Source of the DNA: Lachnospiraceae bacterium
Lineage (GTDB): Bacteria; Bacillota; Clostridia; Lachnospirales; Lachnospiraceae
Reading direction: 5' to 3'
DNA length: 64,000 nucleotides
Assembly (NCBI GenBank): GCA_024696005.1
Contig: JAILHF010000051.1
Coordinates: 521,183 to 585,182, forward strand
The notes below the pieces were generated by a model that saw only the letters and a program-made list of their open reading frames with translations, searched no databases and was not told the origin of the DNA. This document shows positions 16,664-24,537 of the stretch, piece after piece (within the stretch, counting starts at the first letter, position 1; every line of letters begins with the position of its first letter). The translations under genes and the position numbers were made by a program.

Positions 16664-18173
16664 TCTGTCCACCTCCGTATTCTTTCTTCAGTAACGCACG
16701 GTCGATCTTGCCGTTGATGTTCATCGGAAGCCCCATCATCCTGACAAAGCGGGTCGGAAGCATGTAGGCCGGCAGCTTTTCGCCCAGTTTCCCCTTCAGC
16801 TCCTCCTCACTCAGGCTGCCGCTGTAGATGGCGATGATATCGCTCTTTTCACTGTCATATACGCAGCAGGCGTTTGAGATGCCTTCGTCCGCAAGGATCG
16901 CGTGCTCGATCTCTCCCAGCTCGATCCTGTGGCCCAGGCGCTTGATCTGGGAATCCTTGCGCCCGACAAACATCATCTCGCCGTTTTCGGCAACATAGGC
17001 CAGGTCACCGGTGCGGTACATCATTTCCCTGTACTGCGGATTCAGCGGATTCTGCACAAAGGCCTCCCCCGTCCGTTCCGGGGAATTGTAATAGCCGTAG
17101 GAAAGGCATTCTCCCAGTATGCAGAGCTCTCCGGTCTCGCCCGGTGCGCAGAGCCTGTCCCCGTCCAGGATCAGGGCCGTGGAATTCTCGCAGGCCTTCC
17201 CCAGAGGGAGCACCCCGTCATCCGCGAAATCCTTCACCACGTCATAGTAGGTGCAGGCATAGCAGGCCTCGGTGGGCCCGTACATGTTCACGTACAGAGC
17301 TTCCGGAATGCGCCTTCTCCATTCGTTCAAAAAGCGGCAGGGCATCACCTCGCCGCAGAAGATGACGAGCTTCACACTCTCGGGCACGCAGGTCTCAAAC
17401 GCCCTGGCACGCACCACATTACACAGGGCGGACGGCACCCAGATCAAAGTATCGATCGCCTTCTCGCTGATAAACTGCAGGATCTTTTTGGGAAAGGTAT
17501 AGTACGACTTGGGCGGGATATAACAGCTGGCTCCCAGCTTCAGCGGCAGATAGATATCCGGGACCGAAGCGTCGAAATAAAAGGGTGCCTGGTTGCAGAA
17601 GCTGTTCGTTTCGCTCAGAGCGTACTTTTCGCACATCCACTCGGTCATGTCGATCATGGCGGCATGCGGGATCGTCACACCCTTCGGCGTTCCCGTGGAT
17701 CCGCTGGTAAACAGGACATACAGCAGATCCGTGCTCTTGATGTTTTCGCGGCGCTTGCGCAACAGCTCCTCATCCGGAGGCGTTGCCACGGCATCCGCAT
17801 ACAGCAGGATCCGGTAGTCTCCGCCCGCGTTTCGGATGCTCTCCGCACCGGGTTCATCGCAGATCACCGCTTCCGGCTTCAGCACCTCAAGGATCAAAGA
17901 AATGCGCTCCGGCGGCATCTGCACATCGATGGGCACGTAAAAACAGCCCGCCGACACCGCCCCCAGAAAGGCTGCGATATTATTCGCCCCCTTCTTCATG
18001 CATACCGCTACCGGCTTTTTTTCGGGGATCGCGGCTGCCAGACGGCTTCCCGTGGCTTTCGCACATTCCGCCAGTCTCCGGAAGCTGAAGCTCTCCTCCG
18101 TATCCGCAAAGGCGGTCTTATCCGGGAAACGCCCTGCCGCTTCCTCCAGATAATCCAGAACACTTATGATCAT
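16656..18173 (-). CDS. DltA-like amino-acid adenylating enzyme
   Basis: 505 residues, the size of DltA. ANL-superfamily motifs are intact: FTSGSTGTPKG at 155-165, YFDASVPD around 199-206, YGPTEA at 298-303, YRTGDL at 386-391, and NINGKIDRALL near the C-terminus with the catalytic lysine. Cys273 in FCGE is at the place of the cysteine that DltA uses to select D-alanine, so D-alanine is a reasonable but unproven substrate. It activates an amino acid with ATP and loads the adjacent carrier protein in the cytoplasm. The ATG overlaps the acyltransferase stop by 4 bases, with GGAGAAGG upstream. The gene set differs from a dlt operon, so a different acceptor is likely. Confidence 0.88.
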   Translation of the reverse strand: MIISVLDYLEEAAGRFPDKTAFADTEESFSFRRLAECAKATGSRLAAAIPEKKPVAVCMKKGANNIAAFLGAVSAGCFYVPIDVQMPPERISLILEVLKPEAVICDEPGAESIRNAGGDYRILLYADAVATPPDEELLRKRRENIKSTDLLYVLFTSGSTGTPKGVTIPHAAMIDMTEWMCEKYALSETNSFCNQAPFYFDASVPDIYLPLKLGASCYIPPKSYYTFPKKILQFISEKAIDTLIWVPSALCNVVRARAFETCVPESVKLVIFCGEVMPCRFLNEWRRRIPEALYVNMYGPTEACYACTYYDVVKDFADDGVLPLGKACENSTALILDGDRLCAPGETGELCILGECLSYGYYNSPERTGEAFVQNPLNPQYREMMYRTGDLAYVAENGEMMFVGRKDSQIKRLGHRIELGEIEHAILADEGISNACCVYDSEKSDIIAIYSGSLSEEELKGKLGEKLPAYMLPTRFVRMMGLPMNINGKIDRALLKKEYGGGQNG

Positions 18174-18970
18174 GATCCTTCTCCGTATCCCTTAAACAAT
18201 TCTTCGCGCGAAACCTCAAAATCGTAAAGGTTCCTGCACATGTTATGAAGGATGTCGTCACACATCGGCTCATGGCTGCTGCCGAGCAGCACGCTGTGGT
18301 TTTCGATCCCTCTTATCTCTTTCGCATAACCGATCCCCGCCTGCTCCAGGATGTCTCCCATGCGGTTAAAGCACTCCTTCGTCCCCACGTCCAGCCGCCG
18401 CGCCGCATAAAGGTATTCGCGCTCCTCCTCTTTCCCGTCCTCCGTTACATAGATGCCGCGGAAGGTCTTGGCAAAGCGGTAGGGCACCCTGCAGACCGTC
18501 TCAACGTAATGCACATAGGTCATCGCGTGTTTGTGGTCCGTTCCCAGCATGAGCTGGCGCACATTCTCCGTCCGGCAGTATCCGAAAGGCGAGTCCTCCC
18601 CGAAGGAATGCAGGTTTTCCATGGCACAGAGCAGGTCCCGGTCACGCCCCCAGACCGCAAAGCTGTGCATGGGATGGCTTGTGCGCCGGAAGCCTTCGGT
18701 GGAAAGGGCCAGATTCCCGAGATGCCCGCTGGTCCCCTTCGTGTTTTTGTAATCGTAACGGCCGTGGTTGGAAAATTCAAAAGAAAACACCGGAAAGAGC
18801 AGTGTCCCTTCACTCCCGACGCTCTCCCGGAGCACCTCGATCAGGCGCGCCGGCGAAAACTCCTCCTTGTTCTTTCTGCTCCACAGCACATATTTCGTGA
18901 TATCCGAAGAGATCCAGAGCTTTTCCCCGCTCCTGATCCCCAGCTGTCCGACGATCTCGTCATAGATCAC
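18170..18970 (-). CDS. AAC(3)-fold N-acyltransferase
   Basis: 266 residues from a GTG at 18970 with AGGAGG 8 bases upstream. The antibiotic N-acetyltransferase fold is visible: GTLLFPVFSFEF at 55-66, the GTSGHLGNLAL loop at 79-89, RRTSHPMHSFAVWG at 95-108, and a His/Glu pair in THVHYVE-like context around 150-158. Family members transfer an acyl group from coenzyme A (or a carrier) to an amine, and many sit in polysaccharide gene clusters rather than conferring drug resistance. Between an adenylation enzyme and a peptidase-like protein, it may transfer the activated amino acid, or an acetyl group, to an amino sugar. The donor and acceptor are inference. Confidence 0.82.
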   Translation of the reverse strand: MIYDEIVGQLGIRSGEKLWISSDITKYVLWSRKNKEEFSPARLIEVLRESVGSEGTLLFPVFSFEFSNHGRYDYKNTKGTSGHLGNLALSTEGFRRTSHPMHSFAVWGRDRDLLCAMENLHSFGEDSPFGYCRTENVRQLMLGTDHKHAMTYVHYVETVCRVPYRFAKTFRGIYVTEDGKEEEREYLYAARRLDVGTKECFNRMGDILEQAGIGYAKEIRGIENHSVLLGSSHEPMCDDILHNMCRNLYDFEVSREELFKGYGEGS

Positions 18971-18982
18971 GCTCTCATCCTC

Positions 18983-20269
18983 CTAGATAAGTTCGCAGGC
19001 CTTGAGTTCTTCCACGATGGGAAGCAGGTCGTAAACCGATTCCCCGATCCGTTCCGCGATCCGGAGCAGGTCGTTCTTCCCGTCCGCATAGGCGATGAAA
19101 TTCCGAAGACGCATCACCTGCGCGTAATTTCCCTTCTGGCTGATGGAGCTCTGCAGCTTTCTCTTGCTGAGCATGGGCTCACAGAACACGCTGATCTGAT
19201 ACTTATCGTTATGCTCGAGCACCTCGATGCAGCGGCACATCACCTCCAGGCTTCCGCGGAAGCCGGCAGGCGAGACCAGGTTCAGATCATCCGCCGAGGT
19301 ATGATATTCCGGATACTCCCCGTATTTGGAACGGCAGAAGGTGCACACCGGAAGGTCGATGCCCGGCGCATTGTACTGCCTCTCGTCCGATCCTCTGTCC
19401 AGGAAGGTATAATGACAATAGCCCGGGGAAACATAATGCAGCACATTCCGGAGCAGTCTGTCCGTAATGGTGTCCCCGTAACGGGTCTCCACCATGGAAT
19501 AGGTACGGTCGTCCCCCACGCAGGAAAGCAGAAAGCCCGCCAGCATGTGATCCTGCAGATAGCGGTAATTCTTACTCAGATAGGTGATGCTTCCGATGGT
19601 CTCGGGTATGAAGACAAAGCGGTAGGTATAGCGCCTGTGCATCGTCTTGACCAGATTCGCGAGATATACGCTGAGGGCCGGCCCCGAGCATTCGTTATTC
19701 GCCATGGAAGGATGGCAGACATAGGTGGATACAAAGATCTCCTGTTCGCTCTCCCCGGGGATCACACATTCCCCGTAGGTAAGGCTGCCCGCCGTCAGGC
19801 TGCTTTTGATCACGGCATGGTAGCGGCCGCCCTTCTCATCCAGCTGACGTTTCTGCTTTTCGGACATGCAGAAACCGCTCCGCCCTTCATAATAGGAAGT
19901 AACATAGGGGATCACTTCCTCCTGGTCGGGCTGGGTATAGACGATCTTTTTCAGCTCCTCCCAGTCCATCCATTCATCCATAGGCAGCGAATATCCCAGG
20001 ACATGCAGATTGCATTCCTTAAAATCGATGATGCGCTCACCGGCTTCGTTCTCGATATAAGCTTCCTCACAGTTCCACTCCTGCGGCACCGTCCAGTCAA
20101 ACACCTCCGTGCCGCTGGGGACCTCGTGGATCGTGAGCTCGGGCAGATATTCCTTAAGGATGCGAAGCGTCTTGCGCACTCCGTTTCCCGTGATGCTCCG
20201 GTTGATCGGAAAGATACGCTCCGCGATCTCGTAGATCCTTCTTCCGCATTCCTTGTCCAGTTCCGGCAT
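18983..20269 (-). CDS. DUF4910/M28-like aminopeptidase-type protein
   Basis: 428 residues from ATG at 20269 with GGAGG upstream; the longer frame begins in the hemW 3' region. The sequence fits the DUF2172/DUF4910 family, which has an M28-type zinc peptidase fold with an inserted winged-helix C-terminus. Candidate metal ligands are His186 in VCHPSMANNE, Glu223 in IPETIGS, and His323 in EYHTSADD. Members occur in many polysaccharide and surface-glycan clusters, where a role in handling aminoacylated sugars has been suggested but not shown. No signal peptide is visible, so it is cytoplasmic. It is first in the five-gene operon, 12 bases before the acyltransferase. Confidence 0.85.
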   Translation of the reverse strand: MPELDKECGRRIYEIAERIFPINRSITGNGVRKTLRILKEYLPELTIHEVPSGTEVFDWTVPQEWNCEEAYIENEAGERIIDFKECNLHVLGYSLPMDEWMDWEELKKIVYTQPDQEEVIPYVTSYYEGRSGFCMSEKQKRQLDEKGGRYHAVIKSSLTAGSLTYGECVIPGESEQEIFVSTYVCHPSMANNECSGPALSVYLANLVKTMHRRYTYRFVFIPETIGSITYLSKNYRYLQDHMLAGFLLSCVGDDRTYSMVETRYGDTITDRLLRNVLHYVSPGYCHYTFLDRGSDERQYNAPGIDLPVCTFCRSKYGEYPEYHTSADDLNLVSPAGFRGSLEVMCRCIEVLEHNDKYQISVFCEPMLSKRKLQSSISQKGNYAQVMRLRNFIAYADGKNDLLRIAERIGESVYDLLPIVEELKACELI

Positions 20270-20351
20270 AACTCTTTCCTCCGCTTTTTCCGTAATAAAC
20301 ACACTGATTATAATGATATTCCCGGGGATTGTCAAAAGCACTATCCCGCGC

Positions 20352-21515
20352 TCAAACAAAGCCTCCCATGACCACATTGGCAAGGTCCTGGCCCTGCATG
20401 CTGAGCTTCAGCCTGCCGCTCTCCCGCACAAGCAGCCCTTCGGCGAGCATCTTCCCGATCCACTCCCCGTACAGCTCTTCGGGCTTCTTCCCGTAGCGTT
20501 TCTCATAAAGCAGCGGATCGACTCCCTCGCACAGACGAAGCCCGAGGAACATGGCTTCGGCGCGCGCATCCTCCAAAGTCAGATGCTCCTCTTCCCCGCA
20601 GAGCTCCTCCACCTTCTCGGCTTCCAGATAGCGTTTCAGGTCTTCCGTGTTTTTCCGCCGCACCTCTCCCATGCAGCCCACCGCCCCCAGTCCGAAGCCG
20701 GCGTAATCCCCTCTTTTCCAATAGCAGAGATTGTGCCTGCACACGTGGCCGTCCCGCGCATAATTCGAGATCTCGTACTGCACAAAGCCGGCCTCCGTAA
20801 GGATGCGGCGTCCCTCATAGAGCATTTCCCGCTCTTCCTCCTCCGTGGGCAGGAGCTTTTGTTCCTTTCCCCGACGGCGCAGCTCATCCGCCCTTCCGTA
20901 TGCTTCGTAAAAGGGCGTTCCTTCTTCCACGATCAGGCTGTAGGCCGACAGATGTTCCGGCCCCAGGTGCAGGACCTCCCGCAGGGAATCCAGGCAGGAC
21001 GCCACACTCTGCCCGGGCAGCGCGCTCATCAGATCCACATTGATATTGGAAAATCCTGCGGCACGTGCAGTCTCGAAGGAGCGGAAAGAGTCCTCCGCCT
21101 GGTGGATCCGTCCGAGCAGTGCCAGTTCTTCGTCCTTCAGGGACTGGCATCCCATGCTCAGTCGGTTGATCCCTGCTTCCTTCCAGGCTTCGGCCTTTTC
21201 CCGCGTTACCGTTCCGGGATTCGCCTCGATGCTGATCTCGGACTCCGGAAGGAAAGCCAGGTTCTCCCGCAACGCAGCAAGAAGCCTTCCGGGCGCATCC
21301 GCCGGAAGGACAGAGGGCGTACCCCCGCCGAAGAACACACTGGATACGCGGTAGCCGGACAAGGCTTCCGCCCGCATTTTGATCTCCCACTCCAGCTTAT
21401 TCAGGTATTCCCCGCGCACTTCCTCGGACGCAGGAAAAGAAAGGAAATCACAATAGGCGCACTTCCTGACACAAAACGGTATATGGATGTATACGGCAAG
21501 CTCATTGCAACTCAT
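20352..21515 (-). CDS. hemW: radical SAM protein HemW (heme chaperone, HemN-like)
   Basis: 387 residues. The radical SAM cluster motif CxxxCxYC is at residues 15-22 (FCVRKCAYCDF), the GGGTPS motif follows near 68-73, and the HemN C-terminal domain is present. HemW-type proteins bind heme and S-adenosylmethionine and are thought to insert heme into acceptor proteins; older annotation calls them oxygen-independent coproporphyrinogen oxidases, but the extra cysteine of HemN is not seen. The start overlaps dprA by 14 bases and has GGAGGA 5-6 bases upstream. An 82-bp gap separates it from the DUF4910 operon. Confidence 0.93.
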   Translation of the reverse strand: MSCNELAVYIHIPFCVRKCAYCDFLSFPASEEVRGEYLNKLEWEIKMRAEALSGYRVSSVFFGGGTPSVLPADAPGRLLAALRENLAFLPESEISIEANPGTVTREKAEAWKEAGINRLSMGCQSLKDEELALLGRIHQAEDSFRSFETARAAGFSNINVDLMSALPGQSVASCLDSLREVLHLGPEHLSAYSLIVEEGTPFYEAYGRADELRRRGKEQKLLPTEEEEREMLYEGRRILTEAGFVQYEISNYARDGHVCRHNLCYWKRGDYAGFGLGAVGCMGEVRRKNTEDLKRYLEAEKVEELCGEEEHLTLEDARAEAMFLGLRLCEGVDPLLYEKRYGKKPEELYGEWIGKMLAEGLLVRESGRLKLSMQGQDLANVVMGGFV

Positions 21516-22692
21516 ATCTTCCTCCGCGGCAGAGCAGCAAGCCTTCGATCTGCAGCTGCATCAGTTCGCTCAGCAATTCCTGTATCGCCAGTTTCGGCTT
21601 TCCCAGTCTCGCATAGATCTCCTGTGCCGTCCCGGGCGCATCCAGAAGCAGTTTCCGGATCGCGTGCCGCAGTTCTCCCTGCCAGCATGCATCCTCTGCC
21701 GCCCCGGCCGGGCAGGAGACCTTCCGGGGCAAGACTTTCGCGGCTGCTTCAGGCGGCTGCCCGTCCTCTTCTTCTTCCCCCGTTGCCGGACGCAGGCTGC
21801 CACGGCTGCTCTCTCCCTTCAGTGCGAGCAGGATCTCCTCCACACAATACGCCGCTCCCGCCCCCTGGGCGATCAAACGGTTGCAGCCGAAGCTCAGTTT
21901 GTCTTCAACACGCCCCGGAACGGCATAAACCTCCCGGCCCTGTTCCAGAGCGTAATCCACGGTGATGAACGTGCCGCTTTTTTCCCTGGCTTCCACCACG
22001 AGCAGAAGGTCGCTTAAGGCACTGATCAGACGGTTCCGCAACGGAAAACGAAACGGCAGTGCCCCGCTTCCGGGAAGAAACTCGCTGATCACGCAGCCGT
22101 GTTCCGTAAGCTCACGGTACAGCTGTCTGTTGGAGGGCGGATAGACCACATCCACGCCGCAGCCCAGCACACCGTAGCTTTTTTCCCCCGCCTGCAAGCA
22201 GGCTGCCTGTGCCAGCCCGTCGATTCCCATTGCCATGCCGCTGACCACGGGCACGCCGACCGAAGCCAGCTCCCTGCCGAAGAACTCGGCTGCCCGGCGT
22301 CCGTAATCGCTGCAATGTCTGGCTCCCACCACAGCCACAACAGGCCGGTCCTCCTCCGGGAGTTCCCCTTTGTAAAACAGCATGAACGGCGCATCCCGTA
22401 TCATGCGAAGCCTTTGCGGATAAGCTTCTTCCTCGATGCAGACCGTGCGTATCCTTCCCTTTTCGATCTGTTCTCCGAGGGAGAGCGGCAGTCCCCTCTT
22501 CCTGGCAAGACACAGCTCGTTTTTCTGCTCCTCCGTAAGGCAATCAAGCACGTCCGTCCGCTCCGGGATCCCGTCCCAGAGCCTTTCCGAATCTCCGAAC
22601 ACTGCCAGCAGCTGCCGGAGAGCCGCCGGCATCACTTCCGCCAGCTGCGCCGCAAACAGGCGCTTCAGCTGCTGCTCCATATTATATTCCAT
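21502..22692 (-). CDS. dprA: DNA-processing protein DprA
   Basis: 396 residues. The Rossmann-fold DprA core is clear: VVAVVGARHCSDYG, SGMAMGIDGLAQAACL, GVLGCGVDVVYPPSN, a FPLRNRLISALSD segment and a SGTFITVDYALEQGREVYAVPG segment. An N-terminal helical (SAM-like) region and a C-terminal winged-helix domain flank it. DprA loads RecA onto incoming single-stranded DNA during natural transformation, and is widely conserved even where competence is unknown. It follows comM with 36 bases between, which fits a DNA-uptake gene pair, and overlaps hemW at its end. Confidence 0.96.
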   Translation of the reverse strand: MEYNMEQQLKRLFAAQLAEVMPAALRQLLAVFGDSERLWDGIPERTDVLDCLTEEQKNELCLARKRGLPLSLGEQIEKGRIRTVCIEEEAYPQRLRMIRDAPFMLFYKGELPEEDRPVVAVVGARHCSDYGRRAAEFFGRELASVGVPVVSGMAMGIDGLAQAACLQAGEKSYGVLGCGVDVVYPPSNRQLYRELTEHGCVISEFLPGSGALPFRFPLRNRLISALSDLLLVVEAREKSGTFITVDYALEQGREVYAVPGRVEDKLSFGCNRLIAQGAGAAYCVEEILLALKGESSRGSLRPATGEEEEDGQPPEAAAKVLPRKVSCPAGAAEDACWQGELRHAIRKLLLDAPGTAQEIYARLGKPKLAIQELLSELMQLQIEGLLLCRGGRYELQ

Positions 22693-22728
22693 CCTTTTTC
22701 TCCTTTCAATCGGCTTCGGTGTGAAACA

Positions 22729-24261
22729 CTACCCCCAATAGCGGTCTTCCACGCTCCGGTAGCAGAGTGCCTCCTGCAGCTGGCTTCTCCCCACTTCCTC
22801 GATCCCGTCCAGATCCGCTATGGTCCTGGCCAGCTTCAATACCCGGTGATAGGAACGCAGGCTCAGGTGCAGGCTCTCGTATACCGTGTCCATGTAGGAC
22901 TGCTCCCGTTCTCCCAGCATCACAAAGCGCCCGATCTCCTTTACGCCCATCTGCGCGTTGAACCGGATCTCCTCTCCGGCAAAGCGCTCCTCCTGCCTTG
23001 CCCTCGCTTTCAGCACACGCTCCCGCATGGCGGCGCTCCCGTACTCCGCCTTTTTGCTCTGCCCGCGCCTGCGGTATTCCTGCAGGGATATGCGCCCCAT
23101 TTCCACGCACATGTCGATGCGGTCCAGCAGAGGGCCGGAGAGCCGGCCCAGATAGCGGCGCACCTGCTCCTGGCTGCAGCGGCAGCGCTGCGGATCCGGA
23201 TAATTCCCGCAGGGACAGGGATTCAGGGCTGCCACCAGCATGAACTCGGCCGGAAACTCGTAGCTCGCGCTTGCCCTGGCGATCATGACCTTCTTATCCT
23301 CCAGGGGCTGGCGCAGCACCTCCAGGGCCGCCGAGGAAAAATGCACCACCTCATCCAAAAACAGCACCCCCTTATGGGCCCGGCTGATCAGTCCGGGATG
23401 CGGGCTTTTTCCGCCGCCCGCAAGGGCCTGAACCGTGGCGGAATGGTGCGGCGCAACAAAAGGCCTCTCCCGTATCAGTCCCCCGCCTTCCAGCAGGCCT
23501 GCCACGCTGTAGATCTTGGATACCTCCAGCGCCTCTTCCTCCGTGATGGGCGGCAATATCCCCGGAAGCCTCCTGGCCGCCATGGTTTTTCCGGCCCCCG
23601 GCGGCGCGATCATCAGCAGATTGTGAAAGCCGGCAGCCGCGATCTCCATGGCTCTCTTCACGCCTTCCTGCCCGTACAGATCGGCAAAATCCTCCGAAGC
23701 ACCTTCTTCCCCCTTACGTTCTTCCTCTTCCGGCTCCACGCTCCCGCTGCTTTCTCCGCGCAGATAGGCCAGCATCTCGTCCAGGCTTCCGCTTCCCACG
23801 ATATCGATCCCGCTCACCACGCGCCCCTCACGGGCATTCGCCTTTGGAAGTATGCATTCCTTAAGCCCCATCCTTCTTGCTTCGAGCACCATGGGCAGCA
23901 CGCCGCAGACAGGCTTCACCTCCCCGTCAAGCCCCAGTTCCCCGGCAATAAAAACACCCTCGAGTCTTTCCTTCGGGAAATAACCCAGTGCCGCCAGAAG
24001 CGCCGCGGCGATGGGCAGATCATACTGCGTCCCCTCCTTGTGGAGCGAAGCCGGCGCTAGATTGACCGTGATTCTCTGGGGCGGTATGCTGACTCCCGCA
24101 TTCTTGAGTGCCACGCGCACGCGGAGCTGCGCCTCCCGTACCTCACCGGACAGGCTCCCCACCATTTCCATCTGCGGCAGCCCGCTGGAAACATCCACCT
24201 CCACCGTGACCGTCCTGCTCTCGATCCCGCACAATACACCCGTAGATACACTGATAACCAT
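22729..24261 (-). CDS. comM: ComM/YifB-family Mg-chelatase-like AAA+ ATPase
   Basis: 510 residues, standard length. Features in order: an N-terminal Lon-like domain with LPQMEMVG and LAPASLHKEG, the Mg-chelatase AAA+ core with the Walker A GAGKTMAARRLPGILPP, Walker B GVLFLDE, a sensor region with AALNPCPCGNYPDP cysteines, and the C-terminal helical domain. In Vibrio, ComM is a hexameric helicase that promotes branch migration during integration of transforming DNA. Position before dprA supports a role in recombination of incoming DNA. Start ATG has GGAGGAAAAA upstream. Confidence 0.96.
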   Translation of the reverse strand: MVISVSTGVLCGIESRTVTVEVDVSSGLPQMEMVGSLSGEVREAQLRVRVALKNAGVSIPPQRITVNLAPASLHKEGTQYDLPIAAALLAALGYFPKERLEGVFIAGELGLDGEVKPVCGVLPMVLEARRMGLKECILPKANAREGRVVSGIDIVGSGSLDEMLAYLRGESSGSVEPEEEERKGEEGASEDFADLYGQEGVKRAMEIAAAGFHNLLMIAPPGAGKTMAARRLPGILPPITEEEALEVSKIYSVAGLLEGGGLIRERPFVAPHHSATVQALAGGGKSPHPGLISRAHKGVLFLDEVVHFSSAALEVLRQPLEDKKVMIARASASYEFPAEFMLVAALNPCPCGNYPDPQRCRCSQEQVRRYLGRLSGPLLDRIDMCVEMGRISLQEYRRRGQSKKAEYGSAAMRERVLKARARQEERFAGEEIRFNAQMGVKEIGRFVMLGEREQSYMDTVYESLHLSLRSYHRVLKLARTIADLDGIEEVGRSQLQEALCYRSVEDRYWG

Positions 24262-24489
24262 GGTTTTTCCTCCGTTTCAAACCGGACCCGGGTAAGAGAG
24301 CCCGTAACCGGGGCGGTCCTTTGCCGTCCCAAAAAGGCATCCCCTGCCCCTGCCCAAAAACAAGCAGCCGCACGCATGAGGCGCATTCCGTTGTCATCAC
24401 GTGAATTTCTGCCGGTCCTGCCGGCATCACCGCGAGAGCGGTGAAACATCAATGATATTGATGTTATATCGATACTACTACAGATACAA
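24262..24489. other. comM leader region with two hairpins
   Basis: This 228-bp gap holds two adjacent perfect inverted repeats: TCACCGC GAGA GCGGTGA at about 24425-24442 and ACATCAAT GAT ATTGATGT at about 24447-24465. They would be in the comM 5' untranslated RNA if transcription starts after the fbp terminator. No known riboswitch pattern is recognised. Confidence 0.4.
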
Positions 24490-24523
24490 TAAAAAAGCAA
24501 GCCCCATTTTGGGGCCTGCCGTG
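24490..24523 (-). terminator. terminator after fbp
   Basis: Minus strand GCAGGCCCC AAAAT GGGGCTTGC stem followed by TTTTTTATTG, 15 bases after the fbp stop. Confidence 0.9.
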
Positions 24524-24537
24524 CAAAACCTTACCGT

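Noticed and set aside
16439..18173. Canonical dlt operon for teichoic acid D-alanylation
   Set aside because: Only DltA- and DltC-like genes are present; DltB (MBOAT) and DltD are missing, and an AAC(3)-type acyltransferase and a fusion protein take their place.
18170..18970. Aminoglycoside resistance gene aac(3)
   Set aside because: The fold matches, but the gene is inside a tight envelope-type operon with no mobile element, and family members often act on sugar amines. Drug resistance is not supported.
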